A DNA stretch of 64,000 bases from Mytilisepta virgata (taxonomy: Eukaryota > Mollusca > Bivalvia > Mytilida > Mytilidae). Below the pieces are notes generated by a model, which had not been told where the DNA came from, did not search any database, and saw only the letters and a list, made by a program, of their open reading frames with translations. The position numbers and the translations under genes are program-made. Location: contig CM051521.1 in NCBI GenBank assembly GCA_028015205.1, positions 95,022,513 to 95,086,512 on the forward strand, given 5' to 3'. Shown here one piece after another: positions 12,015-22,956 of this stretch (positions are counted from its first letter, which is position 1; each line of letters begins with the position of its first letter).

Positions 12015-12074
12015 GATTTATATCTCCATATACGATTCAACTCAAGTCGGATCTATAATTATTGCTAGCATCAA
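12015..12074 (+). other. Candidate non-coding 3' exon of the 11560 gene
   Basis: It is bounded by a pyrimidine-poor acceptor (TTTATTACTAG) and a good donor (ATCAAG|GTATGTG). It would lie in the 3' UTR of the 11560-11841 gene. Splice-site inspection only. Confidence 0.25.
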
Positions 12075-12702
12075 GGTATGTGAAAGGAATAGTTTTGGAA
12101 AATGTGAGATGAGAAATTATCAATATTAACTTGCTTTTTTGCCTTATTTAAATGTTAATCATTTCGAAAACGTCCAAGTGAATTATATGCAAGTTCGTAA
12201 ATAGTACAAAACGATTGAATAGTTCACCCTTTAGAACCATGTTATAGAGAAAACAAACAAAAGTTCATCGAATTCTATGTGTTTTATCGAGGAAGTTTCA
12301 AAGGTGCAAAATAAGATTAAAAATATTATCAGTCTATGCAAAGTGCGAATCGAGAAATAACGTTTTAAATGGGTACGTAATGAATTTTAACTGTAGTTTT
12401 GTAAATAAACTGACAATGTATGTAAAACATCCAACATATTTTACTCAAAAATACAAACATACTACATTATTTGTATCACTGGTTTCACAGTAGTTTGAAC
12501 ACCTGTTCAAGCTTGTTTTACTGCTAATTCTAGTTAAAAAAGCACGAAAGCAACATGCATATAGGTGCTTTGAAGAGCACCCGGCTTGTGAGACATTTCA
12601 AAGTAAAATATATAAGTTTGTTTGTTTTTTTAAATACATACTTTGACAGTTATTTTGTAAATTCATACCATAATTATCAGTGCTTTTTTACCCAGTGTTC
12701 TG

Positions 12703-12960
12703 CATCCTCCCAAGTCAGGGTTTTGTATTCACGTTCGTTCCTACAAAACCCTCACACCACACATTCATATTTTACGGATCGGAAGTGAACGATTTTCACT
12801 GGTTACTTCTCAAGATCAAAAGAGAATCCAATTTGCGTCGTAGGTAGAATTTTCTAGGTCACACACCAGGCGCGATATGTTCGACCCTCAAAATCTGAAT
12901 GTGTGATGTCAGGTTTTTGTAGGAACGAACGTGCATACAAAACCCTGACTTGGGAGGATG
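12703..12960. mobile_element. MITE of about 258 bp with terminal inverted repeats of about 60 bp
   Basis: The left end CATCCTCCCAAGTCAGGGTT is the reverse complement of the right end AACCCTGACTTGGGAGGATG. Pairing continues inward through 'CGTTCGTTCCTACAAAA' and 'TGTGTGAATG'. No internal frame. Target duplication is not clear. Confidence 0.85.
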
Positions 12961-13029
12961 ATTGTGCTGGTGTTGCAGAAAATCTGACAGACGCTTGACT
13001 TATAAAGTAAAGTTTATTTTTATTATGCA

Positions 13030-13171
13030 GTTTGCAGGTATCTTCAGCTGGATTTGGCTACTCATTTTTGGGCCTTTTTGGTGCATTTTGATCATGTTGA
13101 TGTTCAATAGTTTTGTCTCGGTTAAGGTTTTAAAAATGTTTGTGTTCTACCAGTACCGAGAAAATAAATAA
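13030..13171 (+). repeat. Repeat-like segment with a diverged second copy at 14500-14690
   Basis: Sequence from GCAGTTTGCAGGTATCTTC to 'CAGTACCGAGAAAATAAATAACAGACACTACAGTCT' (13030-13185) aligns with 14500-14680, which ends 'CAGTACAGATGAAGTTAATAACAGAAACTGCAGTCT' in part. Both have short hydrophobic frames, but these are not conserved between the copies, so I treat this as a dispersed repeat rather than a gene. Confidence 0.4.
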
Positions 13172-13225
13172 CAGACACTACAGTCTACTGGTTTAAATTC
13201 AACAACAGTTACTGTATTTTTTTAA

Positions 13226-13235
13226 TTTATTTATT
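13226..13235 (-). terminator. Poly(A) signals of the minus-strand cysteine-rich gene
   Basis: On the minus strand, overlapping AATAAA hexamers occur about 75 bases after the stop codon at 13309. Confidence 0.4.
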
Positions 13236-13308
13236 TATGAAATAACCCTGTTGAATTTGCATATTAGCTTTTTAATAACAATATACCAAATTCAAAATAG
13301 AAATTTAT

Positions 13309-13418
13309 TTATTTCCCGATAAGAAGACCAGTATACAGACAGTGACATAACTGTTTCATACAGCGGATGGATTCTCCAGAAAGACATGTTCCGGCACATA
13401 CCGCATTAGACTTGCATG
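13309..13418 (-). CDS. cvSI-like gene, exon 3 (second six-cysteine module)
   Basis: Acceptor CTTTTCATTTTCAG precedes 13418. The exon starts with the last two bases of a split Pro codon and encodes six cysteines ending CHC, then LYTGLLIGK and TAA. It carries one whole module, as exon 2 does. Confidence 0.7.
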
Positions 13419-16400
13419 CTGAAAATGAAAAGAAACAGTATAATTCTATCATAGATAAAGGGAATTAAACTTTGAATTAAATAGTATAGCAAAAAGGAAA
13501 GCTTGTGCGTATGATATAAATAGGCTTCATAGTCTTATATAGTTTTACAATCGAAATCTTTTAGAAATCCGCGTAGGCAATCTAAAGTTGTTGTCCGGAA
13601 ACCAAATTGTGGACACCCACCCGCCCATCCTTCATCAAACTAATAGCCGAGTGCAGCTTTGTTGCAGTTCAGCTAAAAAACCCTTAGGCCATCTATTTTC
13701 ATAACTTGGATTAGGGGGATTTTATTGGCGGTTGAAGAAGAAAAACTTAGGTTACACTCCACTAATTATCTTAGTTTCGGAGAAATGCACCCCCAGAATT
13801 TTATTAATTATTAGAGTTGGTAAAGTTTGACTGCATGATAGATAAATAATAAATGTCTTAACCTCAAAATTGTAATATTGACTGAAAGAGGATAGATTTT
13901 AGTTTAAAAAAATACGAAAACATTAACTGATTTTGCTTCTGACAAGTAATGGGAGGTCATAAACTGGGACTTGTGAATTGACATGTGGTGTGTAAAACTT
14001 TGACAGTGATAATCGGCACCTGCACTGGTAAGTTAAATTGCGAAAAAAAGAGCCGGAAAAGTAAACCTTTTTTTTCCCACATATGTAATGGAATTTTATG
14101 CAGAATCTGAAAAATTAAGTCTCAATTGGATTGAAACGCTGCATCAGACCTCAATTTTAAGCTGAAGTGGAGTGAAATTTCACATTTTTAAAGCTTTTTT
14201 TATGACAATTTTTGAAATGTTGCTATGCCGACTAGGTTTCCATGGATATTTTTTATTTATTTTATCATGATTGTAACAATGCTAACATAATGGCCTTTCA
14301 GAATATATATATATGTATATGGGTATTATTTACTCTGAAGATGGCACAAAACCATGACATTTGTTAGCTCACTTCACATAGAAAATGGTACTATTAATTT
14401 GTGGAGTGCAACCTTACATGATATTCTGACCAACTCGGATATAACACAATTTGCTATTTAAAATTGTGTAAACTTTCATAAAACTATGGTTTATCTACAC
14501 AGTTCGTAGGTTTCCTTAGCTGAATTTGGCATTTCCTTTCGGGATTTTTTTTTGTGCAATTTCGTTCTGAATATTTTTTGGCCTTTCGACTTGGAGTTGA
14601 AAAAAGCTCAACCATATTGATCTTCCAAATATTAGGTGCTACCAGTACAGATGAAGTTAATAACAGAAACTGCAGTCTGATGGTCAAAAATATGAAAAGT
14701 ATTTCGCATTTGTGTATTTCATTGGTTAGTAAAATTTCGTACAACCAATCGTTAATTCTGACACAAAATCAACCGGAAAAGCAGCTATAAGAAAGTGTTT
14801 TATTCAAATGAAATTACTAGTATAAAAAACTCGATTTTTTTATATTTTCCTTATCAAACTATATTATTTTCTAGTCAAGTATTTTTTTTTCAACCAAAGA
14901 CGGGTGACGAGGTAAACAAAAATGTGAGGTCGGATTTGATTGGCTATTATTCTGATATGTTATTTACAACAAAACACAATATGTAATACACTTTCTACGT
15001 CAGGGACGAGATCAAAAGTTCAATGTAGGATAAAAAACTTAAATCACATAGTTTTTTCACTGAACCCCCCACCACCCCACCCCCCTCTTAATTTGGGAAA
15101 AATTGATTGACTAATATGGGCATATGCTTTGAGATTATACTTTTGTATCATGGGTCCTGTTTTTCATCAACAATGTATGTTTGTTCTGTATATTGACTTG
15201 GACTTCACTTGAATCCGTATCTTCAATCCGAAAATCGATGTCGGATAACAAAACTTGCTGCGATTTTTACCCCCTTACCCCCAAACTATTTGAATTAAGT
15301 TTTTTATCCTACATTGAACTTTTGATCTCGTCCCTTAAACCATTCATAAAAGCTCAACCGTCTGATCTGTTTGTGTTTCATTAGAAGTCTTCATATGGCG
15401 CCATATCGTGACTGTCATAACGTTTATGTACTAAAGAGGTCAACAGCATTTCGCGATATTTTGATAAAACATAATTTATTTAATTTTCGTTCAGTAGTAG
15501 AAAAAAGACAACTGTATTGTGTTTTAAGCTTTGCGGATGTAAATGTATGTATTACTGTCGCTAATATCCGTTCACCTAGCAAAACGCGCTTCGCATCACT
15601 ATACATGTAGGTAAACCAATTTTGGAACAGTAAAACCCACCGTCACCGAACGACAGCAAAGATTTCAACACAATATATTATCTCCATTCTAATGCCTTTC
15701 CAAACAAAAGTATATATTCTTGCATTTTTCGACGGTCTAAAAATCTCATAAATACAGTTTATTAAATAATACTTACGGATAGGCTTATCGTAAACACATG
15801 TACAATTTGGAGGTATACAAAAGACTTTGTGGGAAGCATCGTTACACGTTGTATTTCCACAATCCGCTTTTGAGGTACAATACCCACATACTACAGCTGT
15901 CAATTCAATATTTACATTGTTAGAAAATAAATTATTCTTGTATCAAAGAAAAACAAAATAAGTGAGCTTCTACGGTCATATGCTTTAACAAAATACATGG
16001 ATATTATTGAGAGTAATAACAAATGTACCGTACTCCATGATGTATTTAAAAGGGGAAAGTCCATAAATACCAACAAAATCGAAAAAAAAGCTCAGCTAAA
16101 TCGATCAGCGGAACAACTGAAAAACAACTATCATATTCCTGACTTGGTACAGGAAAGGGGGGGGGGGGTGCTATAAGCCATATATTTGGCCTCAAACTTG
16201 GGTAAAATATTGAGCATGGGATATCAAAGATTTCAACACTTCTTTTAAAAGTGAAAACCATTTCTTGTTGAAAACAAATTGAATCTACAACAATTTCGTT
16301 ATGTTACTACGACTCCCGAGGGAGTATTAGTTCGGGTGTGCTTTTTCGAGAACTGGCTGTTTTTCAGGTAAATATTTTCATCAGAATCATTTTTTTTTTC

Positions 16401-17144
16401 GGTATATTATTGACAGGTATTCTGGTATTTGCTCGGGTACCTTTTCTTAAGCCATTTCCGCATACCCCTCAAAAATTCTGAGAGTTACCCCGGGCTACGA
16501 CTACAGTACATCACAAAAATGGCCTTTCCATGACTTTCCTTAATTTTTCACGAAATTTGACAGATTTTTACTAGTTTTTTGCTTCAGGAAATATAGATCA
16601 CACGCAACAACTATACAGATATACTTCAGTCATCGTAGATCCTACATTTATTCATGTGCATATAATATAGTTTGTGTCCATTCCCAATTTTAACTGTTTT
16701 GCTGAAAAAATACTTAGATTGACTCCTCTGCAAGAAGTCCTTATAACTAGCCAATACGCCTGATGTACTCATTTTATTATTTTCAGAGTTCAAATTTGTG
16801 CATAGTATAAGATGTAGTTTCCTTTGGATTGATAAAGTTCCTTGATCTTATTTAATGATAGCATAGTAGGAGATGCTAACCCTGTAAACGCACCTGGTCT
16901 CACTTCTTCTGGAGTTTATGCACTACAAACGTGTTTGTATCTTAAAATTTAAATTTCAGCCCTACTCTCTTATTAACCCTACAGTAATACTAAATTTTAT
17001 ACTTACGTATTCTATTATTATATTTCTAAACGTTAATTATAAACGAGAAGCCTTGTACAATTTGTAAGTATTGTTTTAACAGATAATTATCAGTAATTAT
17101 GGGTACATACCCACACAAGAGATGAACAATAAAACAACCTTCAT
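13309..17144 (-). CDS. Secreted cysteine-rich protein, cvSI-like protease inhibitor
   Basis: Three minus-strand exons (17144-17111, 15896-15777, 13418-13309) join in phase 1 at both introns to give 87 residues and a TAA stop. Exon 1 is a signal peptide start (MKVVLLFISCV). The mature part, about 71 residues, has 12 cysteines in two like modules. The first has spacing C-x5-C-x4-C-x8-C-x4-C-x-C and the second C-x5-C-x3-C-x7-C-x4-C-x-C. Small secreted proteins with 12 cysteines and this size are known in oysters as cvSI-1/cvSI-2, slow tight-binding inhibitors of subtilisin-type serine proteases (MEROPS I84) with a proposed role against Perkinsus. The spacing also resembles CSalphabeta defensins, so an antimicrobial peptide is the main alternative. 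Membership is inferred from cysteine pattern and length; no reactive-site loop was assigned. Confidence 0.65.
15002..15335. mobile_element. 334-bp MITE inside an intron of the cvSI-like gene
   Basis: Ends AGGGACGAGATCAAAAGTTC (left) and its exact reverse complement (right). The inverted repeats extend about 43 bp with a small indel. The interior is AT-rich with C runs and has no coding frame of note. Confidence 0.9.
15777..15896 (-). CDS. cvSI-like gene, exon 2 (first six-cysteine module)
   Basis: Acceptor AATTGACAG and donor ATCC|GTAAGT on the minus strand. The exon is 120 nt, phase 1 at both ends, so it can be duplicated or skipped without a frame change. It encodes CGYC, then DC, TTC, FC, NC and TC in the module spacing. 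Confidence 0.7.
17111..17144 (-). CDS. cvSI-like gene, exon 1 (signal peptide)
   Basis: ATG at 17144; 11 codons plus one base, then donor GTATGT. Hydrophobic and short. The start is chosen because it is the only signal-peptide-like exon found upstream with a matching phase-1 donor. Confidence 0.6.
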
Positions 17145-17199
17145 ATCAATATATTCACTTGGTAATGGCTAAATGTTTGGTTGAATTGGGTTATCCTAT

Positions 17200-17213
17200 G
17201 TATATATATATAC
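17200..17213 (-). promoter_or_regulatory. TATA box of the cvSI-like gene
   Basis: (TA)6 stretch on the minus strand, 56-69 bases upstream of the ATG. This would put the transcription start about 25-40 bases before the ATG. Confidence 0.45.
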
Positions 17214-18309
17214 ATGTGAGCTTATACGTAAGTGTTGTAAGTAAATTCCACGTTTCAAGCGTTCTACATATTATCAACATCGTGCCAAGGACAAGCCAAG
17301 GGAACACGTTAAAGAGAAGCACTATGTATTGTACATAATTTTACAATTTTAACATAACAAGTACATGGCTTTTCCTAAGATTATAGTACACGTTATATGT
17401 TAAATTTAGCAGAGGCACCGTTCTACATATTATCTTAAGTTTCCTGTCGATGAGTGACTGGAAGAAAAGAGTCACCGTTAGATATGTGTTCGTAATGATT
17501 CATTCATTCATTCATTCAGGGGCATATCAATTCGGTCGTGAATATGCAACAATAAGGCAACAATAAGGGACTTGTGGTATTCACTGTAGATGAATCTATA
17601 TATTCAATATTTTTCGTCGTATTAATGACAAGGATGTCCTGTTTTTCTATTCAGAAAACGTGACTGGTTATCTTTTTATGAAGCAAAAGAACATCGCTAT
17701 TCTTGCTGTTTGTCATCTTGAATTTCGTCGTAAGAGCTTCAATGATGAGCTAAACACCAACTGCATGTTTGTTCCGAAATTCTTACGTCAAAGGTTTTGT
17801 TAAAATTTACGGTTGTTGATGGACAAAAAAGAAATAAACTTTACAGTCAAGTAAAACATAACAAAACCATTGTAAAAACTTCCTTATACCTCTTATTTAT
17901 TCTTTGGATTTCATTTTCTACTGAAACATTCATGCATTTTTTCGTTGTTTTCATCGCAGTCATTTTCTGTGTCATGCTATACTGTCTTTGCACAAATTAA
18001 AGAAGACTTACTTCTACACTTCAATATGTGAACTATAGTATAATGTTTACCAAAACAGTTATAGTCTTAGAACCGTCAATTAAATACACGGCAAAACAAA
18101 CAGTCGCGTTTTTAACATAAACTCGCACAGTCATGCATATGCGTGTTATCGTTTTATAGTTTTATACATTACGACATTTGTCCAAACAGGTCCTGAAAAT
18201 GAACATGGCCGGTTCAAATTGTTTGAGGTAAAACTTGTGCATGTTCGACAGTTGTACGTTGTGACGTCATATTTTATGCAAAAATCAATTAATTGTACAA
18301 GGAAACAAT

Positions 18310-19382
18310 CTAATTAAAATTAGTTCTCCGCATTTGCTTCTTATTTTCGTTCGTTTTTTTATATGTCGCTTAATTGAAGGTCATGTCTAGGGTCAAATTT
18401 GCTGATCTTTGGCCAACCAATCAGGGTGTAGAAAGTCGCTTACAATTAACCAATCAACGAGGCGCTCTAATACCCTGTCGGAGTTCAACTTCAGTTTTTG
18501 ATTGAAGCCGAGTTTTTTCAACCTGCTCTCCCGTTGCCAAAATTTCAGTTTATTAACATACATGCCAATGCTCCGGATTTCTCCCGGATCCTCCGGAAAT
18601 TTGTCCCCATTACCGCGTTACAATCGGGTGGACTGTAATATTCTCCGGGATTTCTAAATTTTCCACGGATTTTTTCAGTGCTTATACTTATAATAATGTA
18701 AGATGGACAAAATCCCTTCTCTTAATGAAGACACCACAAGGTCTTCATCACAGTGGACATGGTGGATACCCATACTTATTTATATCTTGTGTTTTCATGA
18801 TTACTGCTGTTCCAGTCAAAATATCAAGAATGAAGATAATATTTTACATCAAAATAAAGTAATATTCATAAACATTTATTCACATTTTTGCACTCTGGAA
18901 ACAGCTTCGAAATACCTTAGAATTGTTTTCGGTCGAGGGGCTTCGCCCTAGACCCACTGGGGATCTTGAGCCGTCCTCTGATCCCTTGTAGATTTTATCA
19001 GAGATTCTAGCAAAAATGTTGGCAATTATGTATGAACGAAAATCCACACAATACACAACTGTTCAGTAGTTCTCATGCATATTTTGCTCGGTGTTAATAA
19101 TTCACTTGAGGCCATTGATATTCGTTTTGTAGACTTAAAAACAATAACTTTTAACGATTCAGATTATGAAATAAAAATCAGATGGACGCTGCCATATTTG
19201 TTATTTTACATTCGGAATTACTCTAGATGCTACAATAACTTCTATGCAAGATTTTATAGCCGCATCGCTGATTAGCTACAACAAATTTGACCGTCAAGCG
19301 GCTGTAGTTAGATCTCCCACACGCGACATATAAACCACCGAACGAAAATAAGGAGCAAGTGCGGAGAACTAATTTTAACTAG
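18310..19382. mobile_element. 1.07-kb non-autonomous DNA element with long TIRs
   Basis: The left end (CTAATTAAAATTAGTTCTCC...) and the right end (...GGAGAACTAATTTTAACTAG) are inverted copies. Matching continues through 'TTATTTTCGTTCG' and 'TATATGTCGC', and weakly to 'GGTCAAATTTG' (18390 and 19280), for about 115 bp in total. The interior has no transposase; the 82-codon frame at 18703 lacks recognisable motifs. Confidence 0.75.
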
Positions 19383-19639
19383 TTTGACAAGAAAAACACG
19401 CAATATCACAAAATCATAACATAAATCAAAGGTCTAATTTTCGTCGACTGATACTAATATAGAGGGGTAGGACAGGGGGGTATTCAACTCCTACTTCCTT
19501 CACCCTTGACCCCCCTTTCCTCCCCTCAACTTCCGCTTCCCTTCCCCTCGACTCCCTCCTTTAACTTATCCTTTAGTTCAGATATGCCCCTTTTCCCATT
19601 TCACACAAGAAAATCTAAAACTGTTTCCCCAACCAGTCC

Positions 19640-20150
19640 TTGCTGGTGAAGGGGTTGATCTCAATGATCCTCAATGGACATGAACATCATCATATGCACA
19701 TGCACGAGTATCTAACACACCATATCAGAGGAGTGACAATGCCAAGATGCACAGGGATATAAAAAAATCTAAGTTTAATGGTTATACCTTTGGGAAAACT
19801 GGACCAAAAAATCTGCTAATTTTCATGTGTATCCAAAATACACGTCAGAGGAGGTGTGATGTCAAGATAGATCAAAGTGCATAATGGATAAGCTCAAAAT
19901 TATTGTCCAAATAGTTATAACTCGCGGAAAACTCAATGGACCAGAATATTCTACCTCCAGGCACATCACGAAGTTCTAACAACCTACTGAATTTTATGTG
20001 TATCCAGTAAGCCATGTCAAATATGTCAGAGGAGTTGCGATCACAAGGTGCATACTTGATAGGGTCAAACTTTCTAAGTTCAAATGTCCATAACTATGGG
20101 AAAACTAATCGAACCAGAATATCTTATCTATACTGAGGTTTGCATGTCAT
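19640..20150. repeat. Diverged internal repeats of unknown family
   Basis: Motifs recur about every 120-160 bp: 'CATATCAGAGGAGTGACAAT', 'CACGTCAGAGGAGGTGTGAT', 'AAATATGTCAGAGGAGTTGC', each followed by 'GGGAAAACT...ACCA'. No gene is seen. Confidence 0.5.
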
Positions 20151-20222
20151 GTTCAGCAGAAACATATAACATGTATAATGCAAGAGATTGAAAAGTCCAC
20201 TATACGGCTTGTTAATCACAAT

Positions 20223-20450
20223 AAGGCCAAATGAAAAAATACATGTGTTTAGGGTAACACACTGAAAAAAGTTAGGTAGGGTAGGTAGGGAAATTTTTTT
20301 TTACATTAATTTTTTTAGTTAGGTTGTATACTGGAGTCACCTTGACTTTAACAGTGCTTGTTGAAGAAAGGTTATAAAAAATTTAGGGTAGGCACTAAAC
20401 ATTAGGTAGGGTCGGGTTACCCTAAACACAACTATATTTTTTTAGGCCTA
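20223..20450. mobile_element. MITE with TGTGTTTAGGGTAAC terminal inverted repeats
   Basis: TGTGTTTAGGGTAAC at 20244 pairs with GTTACCCTAAACACA ending at 20430. Imperfect pairing continues outward to AGGCC near both edges. The interior has AGGTAGGG repeats on both sides. Confidence 0.75.
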
Positions 20451-21716
20451 AACATGGTACGATCCCCTCCTTACATTTGAAACTTCTTTTTCTTCATTTA
20501 ACATATTTCTTAACCAATAAATGAATTATTTTTCTTAACTATTTCCAGATACATAAAAAAATTGAAACAGAAATATTGAAAAAAAAACAAATATTTGGAG
20601 AAAAGTGGAGACTTGGACGTCGCGCTTGCTGTTGGTATCACGTCACGATGTCGGCGTATTCGGTAGCAAAAGCGATTGACCAAAATTTATTTGAACACTT
20701 AATCAAATAAAACTATACATTGAATAAATCATTAATTTCCATTTTTTCTCATAAACACACATTTTATTTCAAAATAAATTATTTTTCTACGCATAAGCTT
20801 TAGAACGCTAAAAAAAAGGATGTTTTTTTTCAGGTGTAGAGGCGTAACTAAAAACTCCAGGAAGAAAGTGCTTAATCGAAAAATTACCATTATTGGTGAT
20901 TTACATCACTTGGTAATAGAAAATGGTTATTTCATATAAACTACAACGTCATTTGCGTATCTTTCGGAAAATAACGAACGAAGGAATCAAGAGAACCGTG
21001 TAGAGAATAGAAAACGTCGGTAAAATGGAACAAGTTGATAATGATAATCTTCGGAAAGGCTAGAAAACAACAATTTTATTTCTTATGATTTTTACATAAT
21101 GTTTTAAATCAAATATTTTTCTTGCGATATCATGTACTTTTCAAAATATTGGAATGATTAAAGTGCACGGAAGTGTCACAAAACGTAAGGAAAAATTTTT
21201 AAACACAGTAACGGATTCTAATTCAAGTGTTTTTATTTTCTTTGATAATAATTTAGTTAAAATTAATATCGCCTATTAATAAGTATGCATTCACAAACAT
21301 ACGCCTAAAACAATCAATCATTAGGTCTTGAATTTCACACAAACCACTCTTCTTTTACGAAAACGGTTCACGTCATATTTCGAAAATATCCATCTTTCCG
21401 GAATAAATGTAATAAACACGATTTCCGATCATATCAATGTTCATCTTAGGCACATATACTAAAATTCTCATTTATATTGGAAATGTGCCTTCATTTCTTC
21501 TTTTAATAGAACTTGATTTTGTTGTTTCTTCTGCAATTTTATGACTAAACATCCATTTCTGCGATTTCGCAACAAAATGTCACACAGAGCCGAAAATGAA
21601 GAAATTAACGTTTGACGCACACCACATTCAAATTTCAACAGAACATGAACAGAAACTTTGTTCATTACATCAGATTTGAAAAATATATTCGAAATGTGCA
21701 TTTTCTTTGGCATTTT
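20451..21716. other. AT-rich sequence, nothing recognised
   Basis: Short frames only. A stretch near 21560-21620 ('AAAATGTCACACAGAGCCGAAAATG') recurs in diverged form at 22305-22370, so part of it is repeat-derived. Confidence 0.35.
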
Positions 21717-22140
21717 TATTCGATTTGTTTCTCGAAAAAGACAATGAGGGACATCTTTATGACAAACGTGATAACTTCGACTTTCTTATTGTTAACTTTC
21801 CCTTCTTGAGTAGCAATATACCAGCATCGCCTGCATATGGCGTCTACGTTTCGCAACTTATCCGATAAGGGCATGCGTGAGTTACCATGACTTTCGACAA
21901 ACAGGATTACTGCTGTCACAAAAGATTCTTAATCATGGTTTTATCAGGGGTAAGTTGATGTCATCAATTAGGTCATCATCAGTGTTCCAATTAATATCTA
22001 AGATGATGTTGGACCTGTTCACACTGTCGTAACATTTCATGTACCTCCACCGATTTGTGACTACCACTGGATTGACTTTGTTGAACTTCACAACGCCTAA
22101 CCTTTCCGGAGCACCTTAGTCCACTCCTGGTTTTTATAGG
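21717..22140 (+). pseudogene. Penelope-like retroelement relic (reverse transcriptase end)
   Basis: Translation of 21717-21850 gives FDLFLEKDNEGHLYDKRDNF, then NFPFLSSNIPASPAYGVYV and SQLIR. This is the stretch after the YxDD region found in GIY-YIG/Penelope-type RT proteins of bivalves (consensus LYDKR..F.F.IVNFPF..SNIP..PAYGVYISQLIRY). It continues, in other frames, through a 'LLNQGF..KLKSSLRKFYGR'-like part to about 22050. Two in-frame stops and at least one frameshift show it is dead. The 22146-22391 hydrophobic frame downstream lies in its 3' region. Confidence 0.7.
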
Positions 22141-22621
22141 AGTTCGTGTTGTTCATTGTTTTTTTTTTAGTTTTCAGTGTTTATGTGTTGTGCTTGTGGT
22201 TGTTCATCTGTCTTCCCGGGTTTTGTCTGTCTAATGGATTACGATTTTTGGATTGCTCCTTAGGTATATTTGTCCTCTTTATACGAAATTTGCGATTTCT
22301 GAGTAAAATGTCACACAGTCAGAAAATGACGTCGGAGTTCCAATTTGACGTCAGAAAGGGAAGCGGGGCTTATCAGGATTTTATTTCTTAAATGAATGTC
22401 GTTGTTACACATATACCATATATGTAGAATATAAATTTTTATATTTTAGACATGACGTGATAGGTAGAAAGATAAATGTAACAACCACAAAAAAATTTAA
22501 AAGACTTCTAAAAATGTTAAATAGATAAAAACATTTTATTTTAAATTCTCAATGGTCACCCTTCAAAGTGATAACAAAAAAAAAAATTCTGAAACAAAAT
22601 AAATAGCATAGTAAAACATCT

Positions 22622-22757
22622 AACATAAATCTAGGAGGGGGTGGAAAGGGTATTGGGAGACAGGGGGAAAGGGGGCGGGAGAAAGGAGAAAGGGGGCGGG
22701 AGAAAGGAGAGAGGGGGCGGGAGAAAGGAGAGAAAGGGCGGGAGAAAGGAGGGAGAA
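22622..22757 (+). repeat. G-rich 21-bp minisatellite, left copy
   Basis: Units of GGGGGCGGGAGAAAGGAGA(R)A, about four copies, preceded by CTAGGAGGGGGTGGAAAGGG. Many runs of three or more G on the plus strand make a G-quadruplex likely. The Pro/Ser/Phe-rich minus-strand frame (22549-22905) comes from this repeat. Confidence 0.85.
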
Positions 22758-22956
22758 CTATCAAAGGGAGACGAACCTTAATGTTGAAAAAAAAGAGGTA
22801 AAAAAAAACGAAAAAACTGGATACTAAATGTTCTAATAAATGGACAAATCTTTGAAAAAAGGCAACATTTATATTTCCCAAACCATTTTTGCCATTTCCG
22901 ATCATTTCTAGAAATCATCCTTTCAAAACGGAATTATCTCTCCGTTACGTTTTCCC

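Noticed and set aside
17797..18000. 67-codon hydrophobic frame
   Set aside because: Opens with TTG, has no splice or promoter context and no recognisable motif.
22549..22905. 118-codon Pro/Ser/Phe-rich minus-strand frame
   Set aside because: Its centre is the translated 21-bp G-rich minisatellite.
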